Numbered from the stretch's first letter, positions 26,233 to 35,425 are shown. The stretch is 61,756 nt of DNA from an uncultured Desulfobacterales bacterium (GCA_937998305.1 CALLDL010000136.1:1-61756); one strand, 5' to 3'. Translations and numbers: made by a program. The notes: generated from the letters alone by a model not told the origin.

Positions 26233-27087
26233 ATGCAAGAACAGTTATCTCTCTCCAGGCGGCAGGTGCTCAAAGGCGCAGGAGCAGCAGCCCTGACCGG
26301 AGCGGCCACTTTAGTGCCTACCGGCAAGGCCATGGCTGCCCGGGGCAAAGCACCCCGCTGGGCCTTTATCGTTGATCTTAGGCGGTGTATCGGCTGCCGG
26401 GCATGTACCGTAGCCTGCAAGGCAGAATTCAACGTTCCGATAGGTGCTTTTCGTGCTGCTGTTTACGGAGAAGTTACCGGCGTGTATCCAAATTCGGAAA
26501 TGCACTTTTTGCCCAGGCTATGTAACCATTGTGAGGGAAACAAAGAAGATAAGGTTCCGCCGTGCGTTAAGGAATGTCCCGAGTACCCCAAGGACCGGAG
26601 GGAGTTCGTTACTTCTGACGGAAAAAAGATCCGATATCGCGGCGGGGCCACCTATAAGCGTCCGGACGGACTCATCCTTTTCGACAACAAATTATGTACA
26701 GGCTGCGGGAAATGCATCGAAGCATGCCCTTACGGTGCCCGAAACTTTAACAAACTGCTCATTTCCGGGAAAGACTCCACTAAAAACGGCATCACCAAGT
26801 GCGACTTTTGCCAACACAGAATCGAGAAAGGGGTAGCACCATCTTGCGTCAACATCTGTCCGGGACGGGCGCGGTTCTTCGGCGACCTCAATGATCCTGC
26901 CAGCAAAGTTTCGAAATTGAACAAGCAGTTCGGGCTGGTGGATAAACGCCAAGAGACCACCCTGCTGCCGGCTGAAAACACGGTGCCCATGTGCTTTTAT
27001 ATAGATGACCATGGGGCTCTCTCGAAAATAGCTGCGGCCAAGCAAAAGTTCGAGAAAAACGATGCCATCAGTGACCGGATTATATAA
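26233..27087 (+). CDS. Tat-exported four-cluster ferredoxin, electron-transfer subunit
   Basis: 284 aa. The Tat motif SRRQVLK starts the signal. Four [4Fe-4S] motifs of the DmsB/PsrB/NrfC class: CIGCRACTVACK, CNHC...PPCVKECP, CTGCGKCIEACP and CDFCQHR...PSCVNICP. It is the beta subunit expected to dock the catalytic subunit encoded 17 bases downstream. Unusually the beta subunit has its own Tat signal as well as the catalytic subunit, so both may be exported independently. Confidence 0.92.
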   Translation: MQEQLSLSRRQVLKGAGAAALTGAATLVPTGKAMAARGKAPRWAFIVDLRRCIGCRACTVACKAEFNVPIGAFRAAVYGEVTGVYPNSEMHFLPRLCNHCEGNKEDKVPPCVKECPEYPKDRREFVTSDGKKIRYRGGATYKRPDGLILFDNKLCTGCGKCIEACPYGARNFNKLLISGKDSTKNGITKCDFCQHRIEKGVAPSCVNICPGRARFFGDLNDPASKVSKLNKQFGLVDKRQETTLLPAENTVPMCFYIDDHGALSKIAAAKQKFEKNDAISDRII

Positions 27088-27104
27088 ATAAAGGAGGATA
27101 TAAA

Positions 27105-29639
27105 ATGAAACCAGAAATAAATCGCCGTGACCTTTTCAAGCTTGGCATCGCAAGTGCTGCGATCCTGGCCACCGGAAAAGCGATCGGTTCCAGCGCACTG
27201 GCCGGGACAGTGGATTTTGTCGAAGGCGGCAAGGATTTCTCACCCGAGACCGGGGCCGAAAGAAAAATGATTCCTTCGGCCTGCTGGAACTGTGTGACCC
27301 GGGATTCCATGATCGGTTTTGTGGAAGACGGAAGGCTGGTCAAGCTGGAAGGTCATCCAAATTCCATCAGAGGAAAAGGAAAAATCTGCGCCAAGGGGGC
27401 CGCCGGAATCAACCAGCTCTATGATCCCGATCGGATTCTCTATCCCATGAAACGGGCCGGCAAGCGGGGTGAAGGCAAATGGAAACGAATATCATGGGAT
27501 GAGGCCCTAACGGATCTTGCCGGACGATTGAAAAAACTTCGTGATGAAGGACATCCGGAAAAATTCATGTTTCATTACGGCCGGATGAAAGCTTCATCCA
27601 GCAAGATTATCAAAAGTGTGTTCTTGGCGTCTTACGGCACCAAGACCATCGGCAATCACACCTCCATTTGCGAAGGCGCCAAATGGACCGGACAGGAACT
27701 GACCTGGGGCAAGCATTATGACAACTGGGATTTTGACAACACCAAGATGGTGGTCAATTTCGGCAGCAACTGCCTGGAAGCCCATACCAATTCAATTCCC
27801 GTGAGCCAGAGACTTATTGATGCCGTAGTCGACCGCAAAGTGAAACTGTTCACATTTGACGTCAGGATTTCCAATACCGCAGCCAAATCCACGGAATGGG
27901 TGCCGGTTAAACCGGGTACCGACCGGGCCGTAGTCCTGGCCATGTGCAAGGTCATCATGGATGCCGGCCTGTATGACAAAGACTTTTTCAATTTCATCAA
28001 GGCCACCAAGAATCGTAAGGAAAGCACGGATGCAAAGATAGCCGCCTTAAAGAAACACCTGGCAACATTTACACCGGAGTGGGCGGAGAAAATTAGCGGT
28101 GTTCCGGCTGCCAAGATCAAGTCTATCGCCCTTGAGTTTGCCAAAACAAAACCGGCCTGCGTCATCAGCTACCGGGGCGCGGTGGCCCATCACCACGGCG
28201 CCGACACGGAACGGGCGGTTCAGATGCTGGCCGCAATCACCGGCAATATCGACAACCCCGGCGGCCGGTGCCGTGGGGTAGGTGCGAAATGGAAGTACCC
28301 CAAAGGGCCCAAGGAAAAGCCCAAGGCCAAAGCCCTAAAGATCACACATGGATTCAAAGGAGACATTGCCTATCCGACCCACGGTGCCAATCACCAGGTA
28401 ATGAAAATGATCAAGGACGGCAAGGCTGGACGGCCCGAGATCTACATGTGGTACTGCTACACCCCGGTCTATTCCCATGGAGAAGTCCAGGAGAACATTG
28501 ATGTGCTCAAGGATGAAAGCCTGATCCCTTTTACGGTCTGCGTGAATGCATATTATGATGAGTCAGCGGCTCTGGCAGATCTTATCCTTCCAAATCCGTC
28601 CTATCTGGAATGGTGGGATTGGGAAGATATGGTTTCACCGACCCAGGTTCCCGAGTACTACATCCGCCAGCCCTTTGTGAAACCTTTGGGTGAAAGTCGC
28701 GATTTCAAGGACGTGGTCTGCGAATTGGCCGATAGAATGGGTTTCCCGCTGGGCTTTAATTCGGCCGAAGAGTTCGTCAAGATGTCGTGCGAAAAAACCC
28801 CGGTAGTTAAAGCGGCAGGCGGGTTCGAATACATGAAAAAACACGGTGTTTACCACGATCCCAATGCCAAGCCCAAATACTACATGTACAAGAAAGAAGT
28901 TAAGACCGATGATCTCAAAAAAGAGGGAGTGATTTTCGACACCGCCGCCGGTGTCTATTGGAACTGGAAAAAATCCAAAGCAAAAAGCGAAGCCGAGGCC
29001 AAGGAGAAGGGTTACACCAAGACCAAGAACGCATATAAAGGCTACGTTGGCCAGGAGATCGAAGGCAAGGTCTATGCAGGGTTCAAGCCGGACAAGGTGA
29101 ATAAGTCCGGGTATTTCGAGCTGTATTCCGAATTACTCGAAATGAAGAACTTTCCGGCTTTGCCCAGTTTCACGCCCATTCCGTCCCACGAAAAGATGGG
29201 CCCGGACGATTTGATCCTGACGTCTTATAAAGTCGCGGTTCACATCCATTCCCGCTCGGCCAACTGCAAGTGGCTCACCGAGATCTGTCATGACAATCCG
29301 GCCAAGATTAATACAAAGACGGCCCGGCGTCTGGGAATCAAATCCGGAGATAAAATCAAGATCAAGTCCGAGATCGGCGAAATTACTACAACCGCCGATG
29401 TCACGGAAGGTGTCGTGCCCGGCATTGTTGCTATCTCGCACCATTTGGGACATTGGGAATACGGACGCTATGCTTCCGGGAATAAGGTTCCAATGGCAGG
29501 AAACGATGATCCGGATCTCAAGCTCAAAACCTGGAGCACCCATGGTGTCCACCCCAACTGGATCATGGCGAACAAACCGGATCCGATCAGCGGTCAATGG
29601 GCCATGCTCGACAATGTGGTCAAGGTGACCAGGGCATAA
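27105..29639 (+). CDS. DMSO-reductase-family molybdoenzyme, catalytic subunit
   Basis: 844 aa. A Tat signal (NRRDLFKLG), then an N-terminal cluster motif C60-x2-C63-x3-D67-x27-C95, where D67 replaces the usual third Cys. The likely Mo ligand is C189 in GNHTSICEG, as in the Cys-ligated polysulfide, thiosulfate, tetrathionate and arsenate reductases. The C-terminal molybdopterin dinucleotide-binding domain ends with GQWAMLDNVVKVTRA. It lacks specific ArrA or TtrA blocks that I could match, so the substrate is open. Its neighbours (two cytochromes, two ferredoxins, NrfD, TorD) indicate a periplasmic quinone-linked respiratory enzyme. AAGGAGG fixes the start. Confidence 0.9.
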   Translation: MKPEINRRDLFKLGIASAAILATGKAIGSSALAGTVDFVEGGKDFSPETGAERKMIPSACWNCVTRDSMIGFVEDGRLVKLEGHPNSIRGKGKICAKGAAGINQLYDPDRILYPMKRAGKRGEGKWKRISWDEALTDLAGRLKKLRDEGHPEKFMFHYGRMKASSSKIIKSVFLASYGTKTIGNHTSICEGAKWTGQELTWGKHYDNWDFDNTKMVVNFGSNCLEAHTNSIPVSQRLIDAVVDRKVKLFTFDVRISNTAAKSTEWVPVKPGTDRAVVLAMCKVIMDAGLYDKDFFNFIKATKNRKESTDAKIAALKKHLATFTPEWAEKISGVPAAKIKSIALEFAKTKPACVISYRGAVAHHHGADTERAVQMLAAITGNIDNPGGRCRGVGAKWKYPKGPKEKPKAKALKITHGFKGDIAYPTHGANHQVMKMIKDGKAGRPEIYMWYCYTPVYSHGEVQENIDVLKDESLIPFTVCVNAYYDESAALADLILPNPSYLEWWDWEDMVSPTQVPEYYIRQPFVKPLGESRDFKDVVCELADRMGFPLGFNSAEEFVKMSCEKTPVVKAAGGFEYMKKHGVYHDPNAKPKYYMYKKEVKTDDLKKEGVIFDTAAGVYWNWKKSKAKSEAEAKEKGYTKTKNAYKGYVGQEIEGKVYAGFKPDKVNKSGYFELYSELLEMKNFPALPSFTPIPSHEKMGPDDLILTSYKVAVHIHSRSANCKWLTEICHDNPAKINTKTARRLGIKSGDKIKIKSEIGEITTTADVTEGVVPGIVAISHHLGHWEYGRYASGNKVPMAGNDDPDLKLKTWSTHGVHPNWIMANKPDPISGQWAMLDNVVKVTRA

Positions 29640-29697
29640 AGAATTTGGTTCATATAACCACTATAACAATAAGACAAAGTCTAATCCGGAGGTCAAA

Positions 29698-30345
29698 TTG
29701 AATCAGACAGAAATGGATGAAAATAGAACCGCTGCCAAACACCGAAGCAATATTTACGGCATGCTGGCGTTGGTGTACCGGCAGGAAATGACGTCAGATC
29801 TCCTTAAACATGTGAAAGACCCCCGGTTTTTGGGGGTCTTAAACGACCTTGAGACTGAGAAAACTGAGGAAATCGATGCGTTTTTCCAAAAACCTGAATC
29901 GGAACTGCTGGAAGATCTGGCAGTCGAATATACACGGCTTTTCTTAGGCCCCGGCAAACACATCTCCCCCCATGAATCAGTCCATCACCAGCGGGATGAC
30001 GGACAGTGGGGTAAACTCTGGGGGGCTTCAACAGCCGAGGTCAAGAAACTTATCGAATCGACCGGACTGACCTATTCTGAAAATTTCAAGGGGTTGCCGG
30101 ACCATATTGCCGTAGAGCTGGAATTCATGCAGCAACTTACACTTCGGGAAGAACTGGCCTGGATGGATGCGGATATGGATGCGGCGGTTTCTTGCCGACA
30201 GGCTGAAAAGAATTTCATCGAGGAACACCTTATCCCATGGATTCCCGATTTCTGCGAGAAGGTTATACAACAGGCAGAGTTGCCATTTTATCGTGTATTA
30301 GCAGCATTGACCCACAGTTTCATAGAATTTGAGAGAAGAAGGTAA
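29698..30345 (+). CDS. TorD-family molybdoenzyme chaperone
   Basis: 215 aa, TTG start 5 bases after GGAGG; ATG 29713 is an alternative. All-helical TorD/DmsD fold, with the family block EYTRLFLGPG...SPHESVHHQ. It binds the Tat signal and the apo catalytic subunit, delaying export until the cofactor is inserted. It is next to the molybdoenzyme it should serve. Confidence 0.9.
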   Translation: MNQTEMDENRTAAKHRSNIYGMLALVYRQEMTSDLLKHVKDPRFLGVLNDLETEKTEEIDAFFQKPESELLEDLAVEYTRLFLGPGKHISPHESVHHQRDDGQWGKLWGASTAEVKKLIESTGLTYSENFKGLPDHIAVELEFMQQLTLREELAWMDADMDAAVSCRQAEKNFIEEHLIPWIPDFCEKVIQQAELPFYRVLAALTHSFIEFERRR

Positions 30346-30503
30346 AAGCTGAAATGGAAATAATTGAAAGCGGGTGTTCGTACCTTTGCACTTGTACTGT
30401 AGGTTTTTGATACGTTGCTTATCACCATAGATTGCCTGATATTTCGATATTTCCGGACAACGATATCAATAGGTGTCCCATACCGACACTAAGGAGATCA
30501 GGA

Positions 30504-31802
30504 ATGAAAAAAATTCCAATAATACCTATAGTTATCGCCGCCGTGTTCACCATTGCACTGGTTATCGTTATTGCTTCAACAATTGTATTGAAAAAAACAG
30601 AGTTGGTCCATGAACAAGCCCAGCTTAAGGGTAAATTCAAAGACAGATTCGGTGCCACTTTTGTCGGTTCTGAAACCTGCAAAAAGTGCCACGAAAGAAC
30701 CTTTCTGGAGTGGAAAACTTCACTTCATTCCAGGATGATGCGGGATGTCAAACTTGATCCGCTAGCAAACATTGGCGACTTCGAATCTCCTGACAATATT
30801 AGGACTTTTAGCAAAGAAGACATTGCATTTACTCTTGGCAGTCAATGGAAGCAACAGTATTTGAAAAGGGAAGGAAAGGATCTTATCGTTCTGCCCGCCC
30901 AATACAATATTACAACCGGTCAGTGGAAGGCTTACCTTCCTGATAAACCTAATAAAAGATTGTGGTTTAATGAATGTTCCGGATGCCATGCAACCGGTGT
31001 GGATCCGGAAAAGAAAACTTTTGTCGAGATGGGGGTGGGCTGTGAAGCCTGCCACGGACCGGGCGGTAACCATGTTGAGGCTGTTCCCGGTTATGAGATT
31101 CCCACCATAATTCAGGCAAGACGGCTCACCCCGGCCCAAGCGGCTCAGATATGTGGTTCATGCCATACCCGGGGCCGGGACAAAACTGGAAAGTACGCCT
31201 ACCCGGTTGATTATCAGATTCACAAGGGAGAGGCCAATATGAGACTGTTTTTTAAGGAAGCCCGTCCCGATAACGGAGACGAGTCAGAATACTTCTGGCC
31301 CAGCGGGGAATCCAAGTACAGCAACCAGCAATATCTTGACTGGAAACAGAGCCAACACGCCAAGGTCGGTGTGGTTTGCGTCTCCTGTCATAACGTCCAC
31401 AGGGCCAGTTCCACCCTTGTATCAACTGGTGACGGGGGAGGGCCCGGTTTTCTGGACGCCATTATCTCCAAAACCCGGCTGTTTGAGGACCGGCTGTGTA
31501 AAAGCTGTCATACGACAATTCAGTATCGCTCGGTTCACAAAATTCATACATTTGGCAGTTGTGTTGCATGTCACATGCCAAAGGTAGCAACCATCGGAGA
31601 AGCCGGGGATTCACACAGCCATACATTCAGCTTCATGTATCCCCAGGCCAGCCTGAAAGAGGGTGGCGTTGACAAGCAACCCAATGCCTGTAGCAGTTGC
31701 CATCACCACAAGGACACACCCGTTGAAGCCCTGATCGGCTTTGTGGAGGCAGCCCAAAAGAATGATATGCCCAAACCTTTTATCGTCCATCAAAAACCTT
31801 AA
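30504..31802 (+). CDS. Octahaem c-type cytochrome
   Basis: 432 aa from ATG 30504 (AAGGAGA upstream). An uncleaved-looking N-terminal helix (residues 4-29) then eight CxxCH sites: CKKCH, CSGCH, CEACH, CGSCH, CVSCH, CKSCH, CVACH, CSSCH. Sequence around the first sites (FVGSETCKKCHERTFLEW, GVGCEACHGPGG) fits the cytochrome c554/octahaem group. It could be a membrane-attached relay or a catalytic multihaem. The gap after TorD (158 bases) could hold another promoter, but none was clear. Confidence 0.9.
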   Translation: MKKIPIIPIVIAAVFTIALVIVIASTIVLKKTELVHEQAQLKGKFKDRFGATFVGSETCKKCHERTFLEWKTSLHSRMMRDVKLDPLANIGDFESPDNIRTFSKEDIAFTLGSQWKQQYLKREGKDLIVLPAQYNITTGQWKAYLPDKPNKRLWFNECSGCHATGVDPEKKTFVEMGVGCEACHGPGGNHVEAVPGYEIPTIIQARRLTPAQAAQICGSCHTRGRDKTGKYAYPVDYQIHKGEANMRLFFKEARPDNGDESEYFWPSGESKYSNQQYLDWKQSQHAKVGVVCVSCHNVHRASSTLVSTGDGGGPGFLDAIISKTRLFEDRLCKSCHTTIQYRSVHKIHTFGSCVACHMPKVATIGEAGDSHSHTFSFMYPQASLKEGGVDKQPNACSSCHHHKDTPVEALIGFVEAAQKNDMPKPFIVHQKP

Positions 31803-31845
31803 AAGCCCTAAGTTGAAAGGGAAAGGGTAAAGAAAATAGGAATTG

Positions 31846-32721
31846 ATGAACAAAGCAGCGAAAAAGATCGGCAGGAGGCACTTTCTAAAACTTTTGGCCG
31901 GCGCTTATGCTTACGCGACGCTGGGCTCTCCCGGCCTTGCCGGTGCCCAGATAACGAGATACGGAAAACTGGCGGACACCACCCGTTGCATCGGCTGCAA
32001 GCGGTGTATGTCTGCCTGTAAGCGGTGGAACAAACTCGAGGTAGAGCGAAATGAACTGGTGTCCGATCGAGAAACAGATCTTTCTGCCCAAAACTGGGTT
32101 GTGGTCAATCTCCGAGCCGATGCCAAAAACCTTACACAGCGGATTTATGAACATTGGGCATGTCAGCACTGCATTGAACCGGCCTGCGCGGGGGTTTGTC
32201 CGGTCAAAGCTATTACCAAACTACCCATGGGAAATGTGGTCATCAATGAAAAAAAGTGCATCGGCTGCCGCTACTGCTATCAGGCCTGTCCCTACAAGGT
32301 ACCCCGGTTTGATTTTGAAAAGCGGGTTACACGAAAATGTCATCTTTGTTACGACAGAATACCATTGCTCAACTACATGAAACCTGCTTGTGTGGAAGCC
32401 TGTCCGGTTGAAGCACTGTCTTTTGGCTACAAACATGAAATGATTCTGGAAGCTAAAAAGCGTGTCTATAAAACTAAAAATGCAAGATATATTTTAGGCC
32501 TTAAAGAAGCGGGCGGAACAGATATGCTGACGATTTTGCCCACTAAACCGGAAGATTTAGGACTCATTGTGGCCCCCAAAAAAGTGGTTAATCATAACAT
32601 AGACAAGCTAAGGGTCACTGGCGCCGGATTCATGGGCGCGTCCGCTCTGGCCGGATTTATGTACACATATGCAACCCTGACACGGGGAAAAGAGAAGAAG
32701 AATCGTGACAACTCGGATTAA
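31846..32721 (+). CDS. Second Tat-exported four-cluster ferredoxin (HybA-like)
   Basis: 291 aa from ATG 31846 (TTG one codon earlier not used). Tat motif GRRHFLKLL, four [4Fe-4S] motifs (CIGCKRCMSACK; CQHCIEPACAGVCP; CIGCRYCYQACP; CHLC...KPACVEACP) and a C-terminal membrane helix (FMGASALAGFMYTYATL). The tail anchor and position before nrfD, with a 17-base overlap, match HybA-type subunits that connect to an NrfD-like quinol protein. Confidence 0.92.
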   Translation: MNKAAKKIGRRHFLKLLAGAYAYATLGSPGLAGAQITRYGKLADTTRCIGCKRCMSACKRWNKLEVERNELVSDRETDLSAQNWVVVNLRADAKNLTQRIYEHWACQHCIEPACAGVCPVKAITKLPMGNVVINEKKCIGCRYCYQACPYKVPRFDFEKRVTRKCHLCYDRIPLLNYMKPACVEACPVEALSFGYKHEMILEAKKRVYKTKNARYILGLKEAGGTDMLTILPTKPEDLGLIVAPKKVVNHNIDKLRVTGAGFMGASALAGFMYTYATLTRGKEKKNRDNSD

Positions 32722-33973
32722 AAAACATTTTGACATTATTTTAAACCATATGGAGCGTTCTCCGGCATTTTACACCTGGGTTAGCATCCTTGTCGTCGTT
32801 ATCGGTTTGGCCCTTTACGCCATATTGATGTCTTTGATTTACAGTCTGGAAGTCTTCGAATTTTCCATACACGTGATCTGGGTGACCATGGTCTCCAATT
32901 ACGTCTTTCTGGTTGTTTCCAGTACCGGGCTTTGCATTGTCACCTCGCTGGGACATGTGTTCGGTATGCAACGTTATGAGTTGATTGGTAGGCGTGGCGT
33001 ATTTCTGGCCTTTATCACCATTATTTTTGGTATGATTTCCATCGGCGCTCATTTAGGACACCCCGAACGGGCGATGATCTTCAATCTGCTGACGCCAAAT
33101 TTCTACTCGGCCATGTGGTGGATGGGTACTCTTTATACTTTCTATATCGTTTTCATCGCCATCGAATATTGGCTCCTGGCCCGACCTGAATTAATTGAAC
33201 GCTCTGATCAGGCACAAGGACCGTTGGAAATCATTTATAGCCATATGGCGTTCAGACAATTGGACCATTCGAGGCTGGGTGCGGTGTTAAAGAATCATAA
33301 GCTGCTTCAGTTTGTCAGTGCAGCTGCATTGATTGCCGGACTGTCGGCCCATAACACCTTAGGTGCCCTATTTGGTCACGTGGAAGCCAGACCCCTATGG
33401 CATGGATCTTATTACCCTGTTTATTTTCTTCTATCCGCATCATTTTGTGGTTATTCCTGGCTCCTTGCCGTATCCATCGCCACTTACAAAATTAAAAAAG
33501 AAAACATCCCCGAAGACTATCAATCGCTTATATTTGAAATGGCTCAAGTGCTGGCCCTGCTATTGAGCATTGGACTTCTCTTTACCGCATATAAAATGGG
33601 ATTCGGTTTGTTTACGCCTGAAAAAGTCAAGCCGATCATGCTCTTTTTAAAAGGACCGTTCAGCCAGGCTTTCTGGTTGTTCGAAATCGCTATCGGTACG
33701 GTTTTACCCATACCGATATTAATGTGGGCGGCCAAACAAAAGAATATCATGGGTGTGCTGATTGCATCGGTGATGGTCTTGGTGGGTGTTTACGTAATGA
33801 GATACGACTTCGTCGTCGCGGCCCAGGTTTATCCGGTAATAAAAAACAGTCTCCCTTCATACCTGCCTACCTTTATGGAGGTTCTTTTTATCGGTGGCGT
33901 TTTGGGAGCCCTTTTTCTTACATACGTATTGGGAGAAAAGTTTTTACCCTTAAAGGAAGAACGCCATCACTAA
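32705..33973 (+). CDS. NrfD/PsrC-family quinol-interacting membrane subunit
   Basis: 422 aa, GTG start, overlapping the upstream ferredoxin. About ten membrane helices; SIGAHLGHPERA and the Trp/His-rich WWMGTLYTFYIVFIAIEYW stretch resemble the HybB branch of NrfD proteins. It exchanges electrons with menaquinone on the periplasmic side. Together with the preceding ferredoxin and cytochromes it links the quinone pool with the molybdoenzyme. Confidence 0.9.
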   Translation: MTTRIKKHFDIILNHMERSPAFYTWVSILVVVIGLALYAILMSLIYSLEVFEFSIHVIWVTMVSNYVFLVVSSTGLCIVTSLGHVFGMQRYELIGRRGVFLAFITIIFGMISIGAHLGHPERAMIFNLLTPNFYSAMWWMGTLYTFYIVFIAIEYWLLARPELIERSDQAQGPLEIIYSHMAFRQLDHSRLGAVLKNHKLLQFVSAAALIAGLSAHNTLGALFGHVEARPLWHGSYYPVYFLLSASFCGYSWLLAVSIATYKIKKENIPEDYQSLIFEMAQVLALLLSIGLLFTAYKMGFGLFTPEKVKPIMLFLKGPFSQAFWLFEIAIGTVLPIPILMWAAKQKNIMGVLIASVMVLVGVYVMRYDFVVAAQVYPVIKNSLPSYLPTFMEVLFIGGVLGALFLTYVLGEKFLPLKEERHH

Positions 33974-34004
33974 TATTTTATAGAAACAACTATAAGGAGG
34001 CATC

Positions 34005-34322
34005 ATGTATTTACCAAAGACATATGAAGATTTTTCAGATAAATTTTCTGAAATCATGAAAGATTACCAGCAATTGGGCAAAGTCTGCCGGGAGGCCGGA
34101 CCATTGGAGCGTAAATATCAGGACCTCATTAAACTTGGCATTGCCATCGGCGCCAATTCCAGAGGTGCGGTGATGTCTTCTGTTCGAAAGGCGCTGGCAT
34201 CCGGCGCCGTAGCCGATGAGATTGCCCATGTCGTCCTCTTATCCCTGACGACTACCGGTTTTCCGAACATGATCGCTGCCTTGGGCTGGGTTGACGAAGT
34301 TCTTGAACATGAAGGGAAATAA
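34005..34322 (+). CDS. AhpD/carboxymuconolactone decarboxylase-like protein without catalytic cysteines
   Basis: 105 aa, AAGGAGG before the ATG. Helical CMD fold (LERKYQDLIKLGIAIG ... GAVADEIAHVVLLSLTTTGFPNMIAALGW). It has one Cys (C27) but no CxxC, so AhpD-like peroxidase chemistry is unlikely. Last gene of the respiratory cluster; role unknown. Confidence 0.82.
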   Translation: MYLPKTYEDFSDKFSEIMKDYQQLGKVCREAGPLERKYQDLIKLGIAIGANSRGAVMSSVRKALASGAVADEIAHVVLLSLTTTGFPNMIAALGWVDEVLEHEGK

Positions 34323-34377
34323 AAAATACAATATTTTCCCGGTTTCGGGAAGTTGATTTCAATTTTTTTTGTAATAT

Positions 34378-34399
34378 GTTATGTTAACGTTAACATAAC
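34378..34399. promoter_or_regulatory. 22-bp perfect palindrome (candidate operator)
   Basis: Arms GTTATGTTAAC (34378-34388) and GTTAACATAAC (34389-34399), no gap, with the CpG at the centre typical of LacI/GntR-like operators. It sits 55 bases after the AhpD-like gene and 198 before the FmdE gene, so it may control the molybdenum-protein operon. Confidence 0.45.
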
Positions 34400-34463
34400 C
34401 TAACCCGGACAAGCCGGTTGTAGCGAAGCGAAAATCCCGATTTATCGGGGAACCAAAGGTATT

Positions 34464-34529
34464 TGCCACCAAGGCACAAAGACACGAAGGGCTTTGTTTT
34501 CATTCTTAGTGTCTTGGTGTCATTGTGGC
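34464..34529. repeat. Imperfect inverted repeat of the 'CCACAAAGGCAC' family
   Basis: The left arm GCCACCAAGGCACAAAGACAC and the right arm pair at about 17 of 21 positions. A related word lies at 35344-35370. Intergenic, non-coding; probably a REP-like element. Confidence 0.5.
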
Positions 34530-34596
34530 GAGAAAAAAAATTTTGCGACAAAAAGCACAAAATTTACAATTAAGAAACTAAATAACGGATATAAAT

Positions 34597-35283
34597 ATGA
34601 AAGATTTTGACACACTGCTGAAAGATTCCGCGGCGGCTCACGGGCATTTGTGTCCGGGACAGTTGGTGGGTGTGCGCATGGCCATGCTGGGATGCCGTCT
34701 CATCGGCCTGGATGAGCCGACCCGTATCGACCAGATCAAGAAAATCATTGTTTTTGTAGAGATGGATCGCTGTACCGGCGATGCCGTGGCCCATGTCACC
34801 GGCGTCAAGCTGGGACGTAGATCGTTGAAGTTTATGGACTATGGAATCATGGCCGCTACTTTTATAAATTTGGAAACCAACACGGCGTTTCGGGTAATCT
34901 CCACAGAGGAAGCCCGGGATTTGGCGACGGTTTATGCGCCTGAAATAGCGGAAAAGTATTCCCAGCAGCTTCAAGCCTACAAACGGATGCCGGACAGCGT
35001 CCTGTTTCGGGTTCAAAAAGTTCGGGTGGATATGAGCGAATACGACTTGCCGGGCCCCACCCGCAAAAAGGTTTCCTGCAGTCGATGCGGCCAGGTGGTT
35101 CGAGACAACCGGGAAGTGGTTCAAAACGGTCATATTCTCTGCAAGCCTTGTGCTCAAGGGGCCTATTTCTCCGAAGCAGAGGAAATAACCTGGCCGAACA
35201 TGGACTGGACACCCGCTCAAAAAGAACATCAGACGGTTGTCGATAACGAGGCCAAGTTAGGGGCTTCGTCCCAATTGGAATGA
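34597..35283 (+). CDS. FmdE-family protein with zinc ribbon
   Basis: 228 aa. The N-terminal FmdE domain has the conserved H-L-C-P-G (HGHLCPGQLVG) and a second Cys in DRCTGDAVAHVTG; the C-terminal zinc ribbon has CSRC...CKPC. FmdE was named from a subunit co-purified with molybdenum formylmethanofuran dehydrogenase; in bacteria it is usually found with molybdoenzyme genes. A molybdopterin-binding and a MOSC gene follow, which points to cofactor handling. No ribosome binding site close to the ATG was evident. Confidence 0.85.
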   Translation: MKDFDTLLKDSAAAHGHLCPGQLVGVRMAMLGCRLIGLDEPTRIDQIKKIIVFVEMDRCTGDAVAHVTGVKLGRRSLKFMDYGIMAATFINLETNTAFRVISTEEARDLATVYAPEIAEKYSQQLQAYKRMPDSVLFRVQKVRVDMSEYDLPGPTRKKVSCSRCGQVVRDNREVVQNGHILCKPCAQGAYFSEAEEITWPNMDWTPAQKEHQTVVDNEAKLGASSQLE

Positions 35284-35343
35284 TGGAACATTGGGTTCTG
35301 TGATAATGCAATATTGGGTTAATGGTAAAATAAGTGGTGTATG

Positions 35344-35370
35344 CTTTGTGCCTTCGTGCCTTTGTGGCAA
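35344..35370 (-). repeat. Second copy of the 'CCACAAAGGCAC' word
   Basis: Read on the minus strand, TGCCACAAAGGCACGAAGG and CACAAAG match the arm at 34464 onwards. Intergenic, before the MoeA-like gene. Confidence 0.45.
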
Positions 35371-35425
35371 AAAAATATTTTCGATTTATTCGGCCAAAGC
35401 CACATAATAAATAAGGAGATAAGAA

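Noticed and set aside
27105-29639. Assignment as arsenate reductase ArrA
   Set aside because: The cluster motif and the Mo-ligand block do not match ArrA as I know it; arsenic context alone is not enough.
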